Part shown: positions 8,664 to 20,024 of the stretch, one piece after another
Layout of the letters: the number at the start of each line of letters is the position of its first letter
Numbering within the stretch: the stretch's first letter is position 1
Assembly (NCBI GenBank): GCA_014529385.2
Contig: CM043963.1
Location: 2,981,001 to 3,041,000 of the forward strand
Reading direction: 5' to 3'
Length of the DNA: 60,000 bases
Source: Adiantum capillus-veneris
Lineage: Eukaryota > Streptophyta > Polypodiopsida > Polypodiales > Pteridaceae
Notes under the pieces: model-generated
Seen by the model: the letters and a program-made list of their open reading frames with translations, nothing else
What the model was told of the DNA's origin: nothing
Database searches by the model: none
Program-made: the position numbers and the translations under genes

Positions 8664-9956
8664 AAGAGGAGACTCATGAAGAAGGCAAGCGTATATCTCT
8701 TCCTAGAAGGCTCCCTCTATCAAAGAGGGAAGGATCAAGTGTGCAGACGAGTACCAACTATCAAGGAAATTCCAACCATTCTAAAAGGTTTGCATGAAGA
8801 GGCATGTGGTGGTCATTTTGCCCAAGAATTAACTGTGAAGAAGATTTTGCTTTCGGGGTATGTTTGGCCAAGTTTGCATGTGGATGTTCAACATTGGTGT
8901 AAAAGCTGTCACACTTGTCAGATAAATGGAAATAGAAGGTTGGTGCATGGCCCGAGGCAAATAGTGCTTGCAAATGGACCCTTTGAAAAGTGGGGCATTG
9001 ATGCTATGGGTCCTCTGCCTAGGACAAAAAATGGTAAACTCTACATTCTAGTGGCTGTAGACTATATGACTAGGTGGGTGGAAGCACAAAGTGTGGCAAA
9101 GGTAAATGAGAAGACAGTGAGCAAATTCGTCTACACTCACATTTGTTGTAGATTTGGCACACCTTTGGAGATTGTTTCTGATAATGGTCCAGGGTTTAGA
9201 AAAGGATTGCTCACAGAAGTTTGTGAAGAGCTTCACATTCTACATCGTCATAGCACACCATACTACCCACAGTCAAATGGTTTGGTGGAGAAGGCTAATG
9301 GTGTCATTGCAGGAATCATTAGAAAGATGGTGCAAAACAAGACAAAATTATGGGATGACTTCTTGGATGGTGCCTTGTGGGCGTATCGAACCACATATAG
9401 GGAAGCCACGGAGTTCACACCATTTCACTTGGTCTATGGTCAAGAGGCTTTACAGCCAATTGAGCTAAACATTCCAACAATGCGACTTCATGGCAAATCA
9501 GCACAAGATGATCAAGAGGTATGGATGGATCGACTTCTTACATTAGTGGAGCTTGAGTGGAAAAGAGAAGCAGCATACGAGTGCTACAAGAGGAAAGCCA
9601 CACAAGCAAAAGAAACGCACGACAAGAAACTGAAGGACAAAGGCATCAAGGAAGGAGAGCTTGTGCTAAGGTATGACAATCGACTTGACAATCGTTTTGA
9701 TGCCAAGTTTGAAACTAGATGGCAAGGGCCATACATAGTCAAGAAGGTTTTCAATTCTAGCTACTATCAGCTTATGGACTTGAATGGTAAAGAGCTCTCC
9801 AGGAAGGTAAACGGGTATCGCTTGAAGCCCTATTTGAGTCGCCTTCTACCAAAGGATCTACCAAAGATCTGTCCAAAGGCCGCTGTCTTATGTAAGTATT
9901 GTTACATGAAGCATGAGTGTAACTCCAGCCAAAATTCTGAGGGGCCAAACAATTAA
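8664..9956 (+). CDS. pol: Element A integrase (in frame after one TAG)
   Basis: Same frame as the upstream pol, separated only by the TAG at 8661-8663; first ATG at 8676. Domains: HHCC zinc-binding N-terminus (H-x-EACGGHF ... CKSCHTC), catalytic core with WGIDAMG, VSDNGPGF and NGLVEKANG giving D-D-E, and a C-terminal DNA-binding part with RWQGPYIVKKVF. There is no chromodomain, as expected outside chromoviruses. It inserts the cDNA. The stop may be a point mutation (CAG to TAG is one transition) or a readthrough site; the bases after it do not fit the common readthrough context. Confidence 0.9.
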   Translation, partial: KRRLMKKASVYLFLEGSLYQRGKDQVCRRVPTIKEIPTILKGLHEEACGGHFAQELTVKKILLSGYVWPSLHVDVQHWCKSCHTCQINGNRRLVHGPRQIVLANGPFEKWGIDAMGPLPRTKNGKLYILVAVDYMTRWVEAQSVAKVNEKTVSKFVYTHICCRFGTPLEIVSDNGPGFRKGLLTEVCEELHILHRHSTPYYPQSNGLVEKANGVIAGIIRKMVQNKTKLWDDFLDGALWAYRTTYREATEFTPFHLVYGQEALQPIELNIPTMRLHGKSAQDDQEVWMDRLLTLVELEWKREAAYECYKRKATQAKETHDKKLKDKGIKEGELVLRYDNRLDNRFDAKFETRWQGPYIVKKVFNSSYYQLMDLNGKELSRKVNGYRLKPYLSRLLPKDLPKICPKAAVLCKYCYMKHECNSSQNSEGPNN

Positions 9957-10030
9957 GATCTCATCAAGGACTCTGAAGCACTCTCTTTGGAAAAGATGCT
10001 CTATGATGGTACATGAATATACCATCATCC

Positions 10031-10044
10031 AGGGGGAGGGCTAA
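10031..10044 (+). other. Element A polypurine tract
   Basis: AGGGGGAGGGCTAA directly before the 3' LTR, the expected primer for plus-strand synthesis. Confidence 0.8.
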
Positions 10045-12708
10045 TGATAGCCGTTTTTTCGGCTCTTTGTAATTGCCACAGTGAGTTACCTCACCCTACC
10101 AAAATCACCCAAACACTGTGGCTATCCCTACCATTTCACTGTACATAGGCGTGCGTGAGTCACGGGACTTTTCCCATATCTTCTTAAAAACCCTCAGCTA
10201 GCTAGTCACTGGGCTAGGTGAGCCAAAAAAAATAAAAAAAATAAAAAACTAAAAGTATATTATGACCTCTTTGTGTGTAAATATTTCATTGTATATATGG
10301 CCTAAATATAGGGATTTTTTATAATTATTTTGGTATTTTATTTAAATATTTCTACTTAGGTGTGTGTTTTATTAAGCCTATGTACACCTTCTTTCATCCT
10401 CTTACACCATAATTTTATTTTTTTGCCAATATGTACATACTCTAACCTCATATTTTTCCTTTATACAAATCACTCCCATATTTTCACCCTCACCCTCGTG
10501 AAAACAAAAAATTGATTTCTACTCATTGGTTACTTTTATTATATTATTTACTTGCATACATTTTCCTCTTTCACCCAAAATAATTCAAGGAGGGACCATA
10601 TCATATGATTCCAATATCTTTCCATATCCATAACTCCTCCATATTTTTATTATTATTTTTACTCATTATTCTAACACCATGTGCTCATTGAGCTAAAGTC
10701 CATGAATAGTCCATACACTAGTCCCACCATGTATATATTTCTTATTTCACCAATAATCCTCCTCCATGCATGGGTCAAGGGCAACTTGAATGCTTTGTAT
10801 TATAATATGACAAAGGAGGGGCTCACTCTTGGATGCATTGTACAAATTCAACAAAGGAGGGGACCACTAAAAGACTTTTGCAGGCTTAAAAAACAAGCTT
10901 TTTGGTGAGAATTTTGGCACCTATCTCCACTCTGAATTTGGAGCGGTGGTCAAAAGAGAAAATGTAGCCCACGCTCTGAATAATCACCCCAAATTTTTTC
11001 ATGATTTTTGGAGCTACCAGCTGTGAGCTATGATTTTTTTAGTGGACCCCAGTTTTCCCATGCTATGCAGCCACACTCTCTCTTCCACTTTATCATTTTC
11101 CTCTTTCACACACACTTCTCCACTCATCATCCCCATCTCTCTCACCACTCCTCTCTGCACACTACTCACCTTCTCCTCAACCTTGAAGAATAAGAGAAAC
11201 CATGGTGAACTCATACCTCCCACACACAATTCCATTCCAAAATTGACCACCTAGTCTCATTTTTCCTCCTCCAAATTACCCATATCTATCAAAAAACCAC
11301 AAAATTCAGCCTCTTCTCTTAAAAGACAGCATCATGGTGGTTGATTACTCAGCTTCAATTACCTTGTCTCTCAAGGAAGGTCAAGAGTGGAGAAAAAATG
11401 TACCGTCAAAGCTAGTGGACCGTCAACAAGCGTCAAAATTGGCCCTACTCAAGACACTTGGAGCATCAACCTTGTAAGAAATCCACCTTTTCTTACCTCT
11501 TAAGAGTTTTTCTTCCTTATTTGTATCCTACATGGATACTCCCATTGTAAATATTCAATTCCATTTGTAAATTAATACTAACTCTACTAACACTAACCCA
11601 CTATGAAAAGTCCTATCACCTCCATTTCTCTCCTCTCTCTTTCCCCACCAACTTCTTGATAATTCCAAGCAAAAGAAATTAGATAAATTGTTGAAAATCT
11701 AACCCAACCATGGTTAGAGGAGTAACCCTAGCCTTCAAAATTGCTATAAAAGGAGGGTGTAGCTAGCATAAAAGGGGGGGAGCCATAAGCAAGAGCACTA
11801 TGCTATAGCTTGAGAAGCCAAGCTCAACCTCTCTAGAAGGAGCTCTTGAGTGGAAGCTCATTGTCTTATGCATGTGCATGTGTTGTAATAGGGGATTAGC
11901 AAGGGAACTCTATGCCATTGTAAGAGAGAGAGTGATCATTCAATTGAGAGTAGGAAATCTATCATTTCTCCTACTAGTGTAACCCCAACATTCGTTGAAT
12001 CAAGGAGGGTGGATTTGGACTAAGCTTGGATACTTTGTCTCCCTTCCAACGTGAAGTAATGGACAACAATGATGTGTAAGTGTCTTGGTGTTTTTTTTTG
12101 TTAAGTTCTTGATAGCTTGTCTCTGGTGTTGTCATCAATCTAGCCATAAATCCCACATACTGTAAGAGGGCGACAGGGTGGAGAGGACTCCCCTAGCCTT
12201 AAGACAGTGATTGGGGTGGCTTTTCTAGTGATGTGTTGTGGTGAAATTTACGCAAGCTATGTTGAACAAGTACTAATCTCACTTTGATTTGTCATGACAG
12301 ATTTGTAAGAAGGTATTAATGCAACAAGCACCCCCTCCCCCTTTCTCTCTCTTTCTTAAATATATAGTTGTGTTTGCTTGATCATCGCCGATACGTTTCA
12401 AAGCAGCCCGAGCACTATCTCTCTCTCTCTCTCTATCTCTCTCTCTCGTGTTTTAGTGTGTGAGAGTATTCCATTGGTGTTAGGGTTAGTGTAATTCCTT
12501 GCTTGTTTGTGGGTTGCTCTAACGATTCTCCTCTTTTGCGTCCTAGTTCGCTCTTAAACTAGGTGGTGCCCCTTGTGTAGTTGGGATTTGGCAGTGGGTT
12601 TGTTGTTTTGGTTTGTGTTGTGTTGTGTCCCAGCCCCATTGAGCAGCACGGGAGCCTTGAAGGGTGTCTAGAGGCCACTCTTCTTGTTGCCCGCCCCGGA
12701 CCGCCTCA
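10045..12708 (+). repeat. Element A 3' LTR
   Basis: Near-identical copy of 408-3070 (TGATAGCC...CCTCA), with the TATA box at 11745. Most differences from the 5' copy are single transitions. It ends at the CTAG target duplicate 12709-12712. Confidence 0.95.
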
Positions 12709-12814
12709 CTAGTAACGAGATAATTGAAAAACATGAGGGCATCATCATTAGCACCTTCATGTGCAAAATCAAAGCTATCAATGTTCATTCTATCTCTTGG
12801 TTATTGTCAGCCAT
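12709..12814 (-). pseudogene. gag: Broken Ty3-type gag of element L, upstream part
   Basis: On the minus strand an ATG at 12814 opens MADNNQEIE, and after a one-base shift the frame reads MNIDSFDFAHEGANDDALMFFNYLVT up to the element A border. Removing A joins it in frame to the sequence at 407. It lies about 390 bp after a PBS-like site and a family-B LTR, the normal place for a gag start. So A split an already decaying gag. The exact frameshift position is uncertain. Confidence 0.55.
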
Positions 12815-13205
12815 GTTAACAATATTTGTGTACGTACTTAGTGTATGCTTTGGCAATTCAAAACCTTAGTTGCCACTCCTCTAAGCCTTTGAAAATCAGC
12901 TCGTAAGTATATACACCCATGGCTCAAAGTGGTTAATTATAGAGAGTAGTGGAGTGGGTCTAATATTGCAGAATTTTCGAGGGCTAGCTCCTTTTGGACT
13001 TATTATGGCTCAATAATGGTAAAGCCGTAGGCAAGTCTAAAAAGACTCCATTATTAAGTCCAAATCTCCCAAGTTGTGCACCATATCCATATAGTGGGCT
13101 CAACAAAACCGATAATAGATCCCAATCCCATCTAACCTAATATAATTATCAAAATCAACCATTTATAGGCTACTTAAGGACCTCTCTTCTTAAGCAACAA
13201 AAGAG
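12815..13205 (-). other. Element L 5' leader
   Basis: Untranslated leader between the PBS and gag start of minus-strand element L. AT-rich; no ORF or structure that I can support. Confidence 0.5.
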
Positions 13206-13227
13206 AAACCAAATGTTGTGATACCAA
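13206..13227 (-). other. Element L primer-binding site (initiator-Met like)
   Basis: On the minus strand the LTR end is followed by TTGGTATCACAACATTTGG. The first eight bases after TTGG-match the initiator-Met site TGGTATCAGAGC, used by Copia and chromovirus elements. It fixes the orientation of L. Confidence 0.7.
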
Positions 13228-15175
13228 TGTAATGGAATTGGTGTATTTACTTGAGAGTAGCGTAAATTAGAGAGATTACTTTTGTGAAATTACTTTGTGA
13301 GCATAGCGGGTGAACATAATTGAAGGTAGCAACATAAACATAGCATTTAGTTAACTTGGCATGAGCAATACTTTTGCAAGAGAGAGAATTGAGAGAACAT
13401 GCAATAGTTGAGGACCGGATTTATGTGGAGCCAGTACCCCCTCCAATAGGCATTTGTATTATAGTTTCTCCCATCAAGAGAGACTTGTTACAATATAATC
13501 TTTGTGTTCCTTGTGACCTAGGTGATGCAATGAAGATGGAAAGTTTCATGCATCACAAGCATAGCATTAACTTTATGGAAAGCATTAACTATCCCAAGCC
13601 TCAGTCCCAAGACCTCAAACACCTTTGAAGGTGGAGAGAGGTAGGAGGGAATGAGGGTAGGGAAGAGGAAGAAGAAACATTTCATAGGAGAAAGAACTAG
13701 TTCCTCGCTTATCATCACTCTTCTTCCTAGCATACATAATAGCATAGTAATGAAGATGGAGAAGATGGCAAGCTTAAGCATTGAAGCATGGCTCTTGGTT
13801 GGATTTGCATTCCATAACCAAGAGTGTTGGTGTAGGCTCAACATCTCTACTTGCTTGGAGAAGGAGGGGGAGCTCTTGCACTTTGCACTTCACACAATGA
13901 GAGTGTGTGTGTGGTAAGTGTGTTAGGAAATAAGACATAGCTAAATAGATATTTGAGAAGATTACTTAATGGAGAGAGATAGATTTCACACACAAGAGAT
14001 TATAGAGTAGAGAGAGAGAGAGAGAGAGTACACACGATATACGTGGTTCACCCAATGTGGGCTATGTCCACAGGAAAGTAGCCACTCAATGGCTTTAGTA
14101 CTTCAAAACAAGAAGTAGTTTACAAAGGGATTATACCCTTAATAGAGCTCCTGCCTTGCTTCACACTCACCACCTCACATTCACCTTGTTGCATCAACTT
14201 CACACTATGAAATGTGTGTAGAAATGGCCTCCTTTTTATAGGCCAAAAGGGCTTCCCACTCTCATGAGAGGCAACCATGTGTAGCCGCCCTTGTGTAGAT
14301 AAGTCCAAATCGGACCCTCCAATCCGCCCATGTGTGGCCGCCCTTGAGAAGACAAGTCCGCTTTTGAATTCGACCACCGGCCACCGGTCATTGAGTTCCA
14401 ACCATCGGCCACCGGCCATTGACTACCGGCCAACGGCCAACCGATCGATCGTTTTCCGACCGCGTTCTGGCCGCCGGCCGACCATAATATTTCGGCGAAA
14501 ATGAATATTCTGGTGGCCATGAAAATTTTGGTTTCCAGCAAGTGATTTTATTTTCCGGTGAGTTATTTTTCTTCACACACGATTGCTTCTCCTTATCATG
14601 GGGTCCTTACAAATGTGCATTTTTACCACAGAAAATACAAGGGGTAAATCAGGCTCCATACTTAACAAAGTGTGGGAGAGTATACCCCTCAAGCAACCCC
14701 CTAGCATGCTTTGGTCAACCCCCCCTTCTAGCTCATGGTTGTAGCTCATTGGACCCCTCCAGGACTAGCCAATCATCACAAGCAAGAGTCATACCAAGTA
14801 ACAAGGGTAGTCTTGGAACAAGTGTCACCCTTTCCCTTTTGAGAGAGAGGGCTTGATAAATGCTAAAAACATAAATTAAATCCACTAAATTTTCATTGGA
14901 CCCCTTGGAAGGCCAACCAATAGGCTTTAGGCACACCATGAGGGTAACCTAGCTAGGGGCTTGACATGTGTCCTACTTGCCTCTTGGGCAAGGGGTACCC
15001 TTTGGGAGAAAGAGTGGTCAAGAAACCACCCCCCATTCTTGCATGGCTCGCCCCCTCCTTGTAGGGATTTATTTTGACTTTTGTGCCACCTCAAGCCCCT
15101 CAACCTTGGGCCTAGTTCTCACCACAAGCTTGGTCCTTAAGCTCATGAAGCTTGGGCTGGGTTCCCACCTCAAGT
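13228..15175 (-). repeat. LTR family B, copy 1 (5' LTR of element L)
   Basis: On the plus strand it opens TGTAATGGAATT and matches the family-B copies ending at 37864 (opposite strand) and starting at 50811 (same strand) over the blocks GAGGACCGGATT, CCTCCAATAGGCATTTGT, and CCCAAGACCTCAAACACC. A 657-bp Copia-like solo LTR (13921-14577) interrupts it. The far end near 15175 is set only by the start of an unrelated 265-bp repeat, so that border may be a rearrangement break. Without the insertion it is about 1.3 kb, like copy 3. Confidence 0.65.
13921..14577 (-). repeat. Candidate solo Copia-like LTR inside LTR B copy 1
   Basis: A 657-bp block absent from the two other family-B copies. Read on the minus strand it starts TGTGAAG and ends CCTAACA, with a TATA box (CTATAAAAAGG) at 14240-14233. 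It contains TACGTGGTTCACCCAATG, a stretch common in Copia LTRs (recalled, not searched). No clean target duplication is visible. A GC-rich patch at 14380-14490 repeats CGGCCACCGG-CATTGA. Confidence 0.45.
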
Positions 15176-15440
15176 ACGGCTACTCGGCTAGCCACTTCCG
15201 CCCGGCGCGGCGGAAGGCGACATCGACATCGACACCGCTCATACGCACCGGCTCGACACTGCTCATTGCGACGGATCTCCGATATCTGACCCAGACACCG
15301 GGTGTTTCCCCAGACGTGCGCATTCCCGCGATCACCGACCATGCTTGAGACATGCGCGGGCGAGGTACCTCTATCATAGAGGAGTGACACCAGGCATCAG
15401 CATCGATGCACCGATCGCACTATACGACACAGTTTACGGA
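15176..15440 (+). repeat. Copy 1 of a ~265-bp repeat (also in element D leader)
   Basis: From ACGGCTACTCGGCTAGCC to ACAGTTTACGGA it matches 17011-17275 at roughly 90 percent by eye, with only small indels. The match starts and stops sharply. It lies just outside the 5' LTR of element D while its partner lies inside D. Confidence 0.8.
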
Positions 15441-15449
15441 TTTGACCAA

Positions 15450-15542
15450 TGAGAATGTAGATACATAAAAATAAATAATTAAGTTCTTTCTCTCAAAGAG
15501 GAACAAGAGGACACATGTCCAAATGAAATAATAAAACAATAC

Positions 15543-15589
<47 letters not shown>

Positions 15590-15776
15590 GTGGACCATGC
15601 CATGGGAAACCACCCTTGTACACTTGATTTCACCTAATCAATATAGGGAGAAAAAGAGAGAGGGTTGACTCCTCTCTTTCTTCTCTACTAACCCAAACAA
15701 AAGCTATCTGTGTATCATCCCCTTCCCCATTCTCTTCTTCCCCTCTCTTGCACACACCCCATACACGAGCACAACA
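15450..15776 (+). repeat. Element D 5' LTR, expanded
   Basis: 15589-15776 matches 36890-37084 (GGGAAACCACCCTTGTACAC ... CACGAGCACAACA). The first ~140 bp (AT-rich, then a GA run at 15545-15588) has no match in the 3' LTR. The start at 15450 is chosen because GACCAA precedes it and also follows the 3' LTR. The other possibility is that the LTR starts at about 15589. Confidence 0.65.
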
Positions 15777-15792
15777 ATTGGTATCAGAGCCG
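15777..15792 (+). other. Element D primer-binding site
   Basis: ATTGGTATCAGAGCCG directly after the 5' LTR: the initiator-Met primer site typical of plant Copia elements. Confidence 0.9.
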
Positions 15793-16767
15793 TGGCGACG
15801 AATCGCACGTGCGACCACTCTCCGACGAGGACTGACTCGGAAGCGACACAGCTCGGGGCTATGGCGAAGCTCGGAGCTTGTGCTTGAGCTTGGCGGTTTG
15901 GTAGCGGATCAGGCACGGATCAGAGAGATCACGCGAGGTCGACAATTCCCGGCTACGCTACGCAAGAGACACCTCTTTGGCTTGGAGGGAAGCTTGGAAG
16001 TTTTGAGATCTCTGTGTGTGTGCTGTGTGCACTAGATCTGAAATTGGGAGCTTTGAGCAGTTCAATCGAGCGAGGGAATTGACTTGTAGTAGATGTGCAG
16101 TGTGTAATCAAGCCAATGAGCAAGGCAATGAGCTTGAGAGCAGGCAAAGCCGAGCTTGTCAGAGCTAGGGAGTGTGTGGTGTTGCTTAACACACACACAC
16201 ACACACACTCAATTGCAGCTCGACATTGGGGCAACCAGTGAGTTAACTAAGCAAGGCATAGACCAATTGGGTTCAAGGCAGCCAGGACAAAGCACGAGCA
16301 CAACGAATTTGTGGGAAGTCGGCAGTAAAACTAGTAGCATTTGAGAGCATTTCGGGGCTGCAATGAGGCTTGAAGCAGGCAAACCCAAGCATTGCTTGGA
16401 TCATCTGGGTAGCAAGTGGATAGGCAGCAGCCAGTTGAGATTGCCGAGCAGCAAACACACCGTGTGTAGCAAGCAGAATCGGGCAGCATCGATCACAGGC
16501 TTGGGGGATTACAGTCAGCGGGCAGTCCGAGCCTGGCATTACACACACACTCTGTGTGTGCTTGGCATTGAACGAGTTGCAGCAGTAGAGGACGAGCGCG
16601 AGTCCCACACACACACACACACACACACACAGACTCGTCGACTCTGAAGCTGCAGGCAGTAATCGACAGGAATTTTAACAAAAAAAGAAAATCACCTCAT
16701 TACACTATGTGTGTAACCCTCCATTCCCACCACACTCATCGACAGCCTCACACACAACTCTCTTAAA

Positions 16768-16806
<39 letters not shown>

Positions 16807-18167
16807 GAAGATACCCGAGTCTCATCGTTGACATCAGTGATTCTCCGACTTCGTCATCGACTTCTTTGACATCGTCATCCGACTTCGACGTCCACACACC
16901 GAGTCCGACAAGCTTGAGAGCGATCTTGACACATCGAGTGAGATCTGCGATCGATACCGATCCGACTCAGCCTTGACCGTTCGATACCAGCTTCGAGCAT
17001 TGGCATTTTACGGCTACTCGGCTAGCCACTTCCGCCCGGCGGCGGAAGGTGACATCGACATCGACACCGCTCATGCGCACTGGCTCGACATTGCTCATTG
17101 CGGCGGATCTCCGACATCCGACCCAGACATCGGGCGTTTCGCCAGACGAGCGCATTCCCGCGATCGACAACCATGCTTGCGACATGCGCGGGTGAGGTAC
17201 CTCTATCATAGAGAAGTGACACCCAGCATCGGCATCGAGTGCACCAATCGCACTATACGACACAATTTACGGATACGACACTTTTGGCGGATATTCGACT
17301 AGCATATTTTTGCCCGACGCGGCAGAAATCGGCACATAGCGACATCGATACGCAGGTTACAGGTTACAGGGGGTTATTCACCCCATTCACTCACAGATTC
17401 TCCAGGTTACCAGACGCAGCGCTTTCACAGGCAATTTGGCAGTCATTTCGACAGCAGATTCTCTATGGACAGATGCGTTGACATATGCATTTTGTTGTGA
17501 GCACACATAGTGCTACTGAGCTCTTTTGAGAGCAGATATCCCCGCAGGGATCACTTTCACTGCATGCAGCAGTTCTTGGCGCCTGTTTGAGCATGGTTTT
17601 ACTCATGTACATTGAGTTGCGAACACTCCCCATTGTACTACGTGTGGAGCCATTTTTTGCTATTTTGGCAGTTTTTCCCGACCGTTTCTGAGACTCGGAC
17701 CGGAAGAGCCCTTTCTGAGACTGTGGCTAGTCCATTTGTGTCTGCATTAGCCTTTGGAGGGTCGATAGCGTGAGGTTTTCTTTGAGCTGGGGTGTGCTCA
17801 AATATTGAGACAAATTCGGTGATACAGGTAACCGGAGTTCCCCTTTACAGTACCCTTGCCATAGGATATGTATCTGGACGGTTATTTATGCTTTTGACGC
17901 CGATTTGGTAGTCACACAGCAGTGGTTTTGTGCAGCAGATGCCCAGTTAGTGAAGTTGGCACATTTTTATGTGTATTTTGAGTTGAGTTTTGACTCCTCA
18001 TACAAAGGAGACTCTGTCGGATTTACTTCCTGCGAGTTGTGACTTTCATTGTTGGCACTTTTGAGTCTATTTCGGTTGAGATTTTACTCCCGATACAAAG
18101 GTAACTCTGCCCAAATTTTTACAGCTTCTCGCCATAGTTTGGCACCTCTCAAACCCTCTTGTCAGCG
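15793..18167 (+). other. Element D long 5' leader with repeats
   Basis: About 2.4 kb of leader before the gag ATG, long for Copia. It contains CA runs (16189-16208, 16603-16631), a GA run (16772-16802), and the ~265-bp repeat unit (17011-17275) followed by a diverged partial unit. No supported ORF. Confidence 0.65.
17011..17275 (+). repeat. Copy 2 of the ~265-bp repeat, with a diverged third partial unit
   Basis: Matches 15176-15440. Immediately after it, 17282-17360 again reads GG-TA-TCG-CTAGC ... GCCCG-CGCGGC-GAAA ... GACATCGA, a diverged start of the same unit. So the leader holds a short tandem array with a period near 271 bp. Confidence 0.7.
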
Positions 18168-18730
18168 ATGGCTTCTTCTTCAGAAAAGGAGGAGTATTTC
18201 ATTCCGAAGTTCGATGGCAGCAACTTCACCATGTGGAAAGAGCGCATGAAAGATGTTTTGATAAACAAGGCCTCTCAAAACCGTTGAAAGAGCGCGCAGA
18301 GGATGATGATTATACACAAGCTCAATGGGAGCTTTTGGATGCAAAATCCATGGCTACGATACGTCTACATCTAGCCGAATCAGTCTTCTTCACTATCATA
18401 GGGAAGAAAACAACCAAGGAACTTTGGGATAGCTTATGTTTAGCATGGGAGAGCAAAAGTGCATCCAACAAAGTTTCTCTCATGAAAAAGCTTATGAAGC
18501 TCAACATGAAAGAAGGTAGCACAGTTTTCGGTCACTTAAATGAGCTCAACTCCTTGCTCAGTCAGCTGACATCTCAGGGCTTTAAGGAGTTTGACGATGA
18601 ACTCAAGTCTATCTTCTTTTTATGCTCTCTACCCAGTTCATGGGATATCTTTTGCACAGCCATTAGCAATTCAGCTCTGAATGGCAAGTTAGAGTTCAAT
18701 GCTGTCACACAGATGCGTTGCTCACTGAAG
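18168..18730 (+). pseudogene. gag: Element D Gag, frameshifted
   Basis: ATG at 18168 opens MASSSEKEEYFIPKFDGSNF, the typical start of a Copia Gag of the UBN2 type (F-G-NF--W). The frame is lost near 18265, then resumes in another frame (GLSKPLKERAEDDDYTQAQWELLDAKSMATIRLHLAESV, W-SL, LM-KL--LKM). A second shift near 18715 moves to the frame of the nucleocapsid. Gag would form the particle. Two frameshifts make it dead. Confidence 0.85.
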
Positions 18731-19676
18731 AGATTCGTCGTAAATCTCTCGATGGTGCTAGTCATGGAGACGCATATATGGTTGGCAGTTCAACAAAGGC
18801 AAGAGGCCGTGACATGAACAAATACAAAAGCAAAAGTAGAGAGCCAAATCCTTGTAGTCCTAGCAGACACAAGAACCAAAGTAGAGACCGCAATCCCAAA
18901 AATGTCGAGTGTTACTATTGCCACAAGAAGGGTCATTACAAAAAGGATTGTCGCAGTTTCCTAAGAGATCAGAAAAACATGCAAAAGGATAATTTTGGCA
19001 AAGGCAAAAGTACAGTAAAGATTGAGGAGCTCAATGTTGTTGAGTCTCCCATACCTACCACTGCAGTGGAGGATGCTCCTCCTCCAGTGATGCTCATTAT
19101 GCCCACAGAGATTCATGCCGAGGTGAGAGCCGATCCCTCAGATGTTCTCATTTTCACTTCAGATCTCACTCCAGATGCTTTGGTTGCACAGGATGAGAGT
19201 TATGCACAGAATTGGATTCTTGATTCTGGTGCAAGTTTTCATGTCACACCACATAGAGAGTGGTTTTCCTCTTATGCATCCATGCATGGAATAGTCAAGC
19301 TTGGTGATTCCTATGAGCTTGACATTATTGGCATTGGTGATGTGAAACTTCAGATGCATAATGGCACTACTTTTGTGTTGCATAATGTTAGACATGTGCC
19401 CAAGCTTACGAAAAGCTTCCTTTCTATAGGGCAATTGGACGATCTTGGCTACACTACAATTTTTGGTAGTCGTTCTTGGATGATCCGCAAGAACAACCTT
19501 ATCATGATGAAAGGTAATAAAAACGGATCCCTGTACTCTTTGTTTGTTTCGAGTGTCGCCGAACACTCTATCTATGTTGTCGAGCTGCCGTCTACTGAGT
19601 TGTGGCATAGCCGGCTAGGGCATATTAGCCAAAAAGGAATGAAAACACTTCAACGTTTTGGCTACTTACCTGTGTT
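18718..19676 (+). pseudogene. pol: Element D nucleocapsid, protease and start of integrase
   Basis: An open frame with a zinc knuckle C-Y-Y-C-x4-H-x4-C at about 18910-18951, then protease with LDSGAS (Asp codon 19222), then the pre-integrase segment with ELWHSRLGH (first zinc-binding histidines). It is cut at 19676 by element C. After the target duplicate the frame goes on at 33551 with DYTDFPLREHC. Copia gag and pol are normally one frame. Confidence 0.88.
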
Positions 19677-19993
19677 TGTTAACCCTCACGGCTCACGGAC
19701 ACCCCATCACCTACGACGGTCGTGTATTATGTATTTGGTAGAGTCAGGTACCGGGCTTGTCGGACCAATAGGAAAAGGGTAAGAGTGATCGCCGATGAGA
19801 GGCGCACTCTAACTGGGACATTCAAGGGATTAGTTGGCTAAGCATGGGCGCCCAAGTGTGAATGGGGTGAGCTCATATAAAAGCCAACTAAACCTAAAAT
19901 TCACTCATTCTCTCATTTGTGCAATAGAAGAGTGCTCTTGCTCCATCTCCATCTCCATCTTCTTCTTCTTCACCTCCTCGTGTGTGTGTGTGT

Positions 19994-20024
<31 letters not shown>

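Larger units (their letters stand above)
408..12708 (+). mobile_element. Element A: young, nearly complete Tat-like Ty3/gypsy LTR retrotransposon
   Basis: Two LTRs (408-3070 and 10045-12708) start TGATAGCCG, end CCGCCTCA, and differ by only about a dozen substitutions plus small indels in the A-rich tract, so the insertion is recent. The 4-bp CTAG flanks both ends (404-407, 12709-12712). Internal order: PBS, four short pre-gag ORFs, gag, protease-RT-RNase H-second RNase H, integrase, polypurine tract. A degenerate first RNase H plus a second RNase H of the plant dual-RNase H type before integrase is the hallmark of the Tat lineage (established knowledge). No chromodomain follows integrase. 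It is inserted inside the gag of minus-strand element L. Confidence 0.95.

Noticed and set aside
14277-14580. Overlapping ORFs on both strands in the GC-rich patch
   Set aside because: They come from the CGGCCACCGG repeat inside a solo LTR and have no coding signature.
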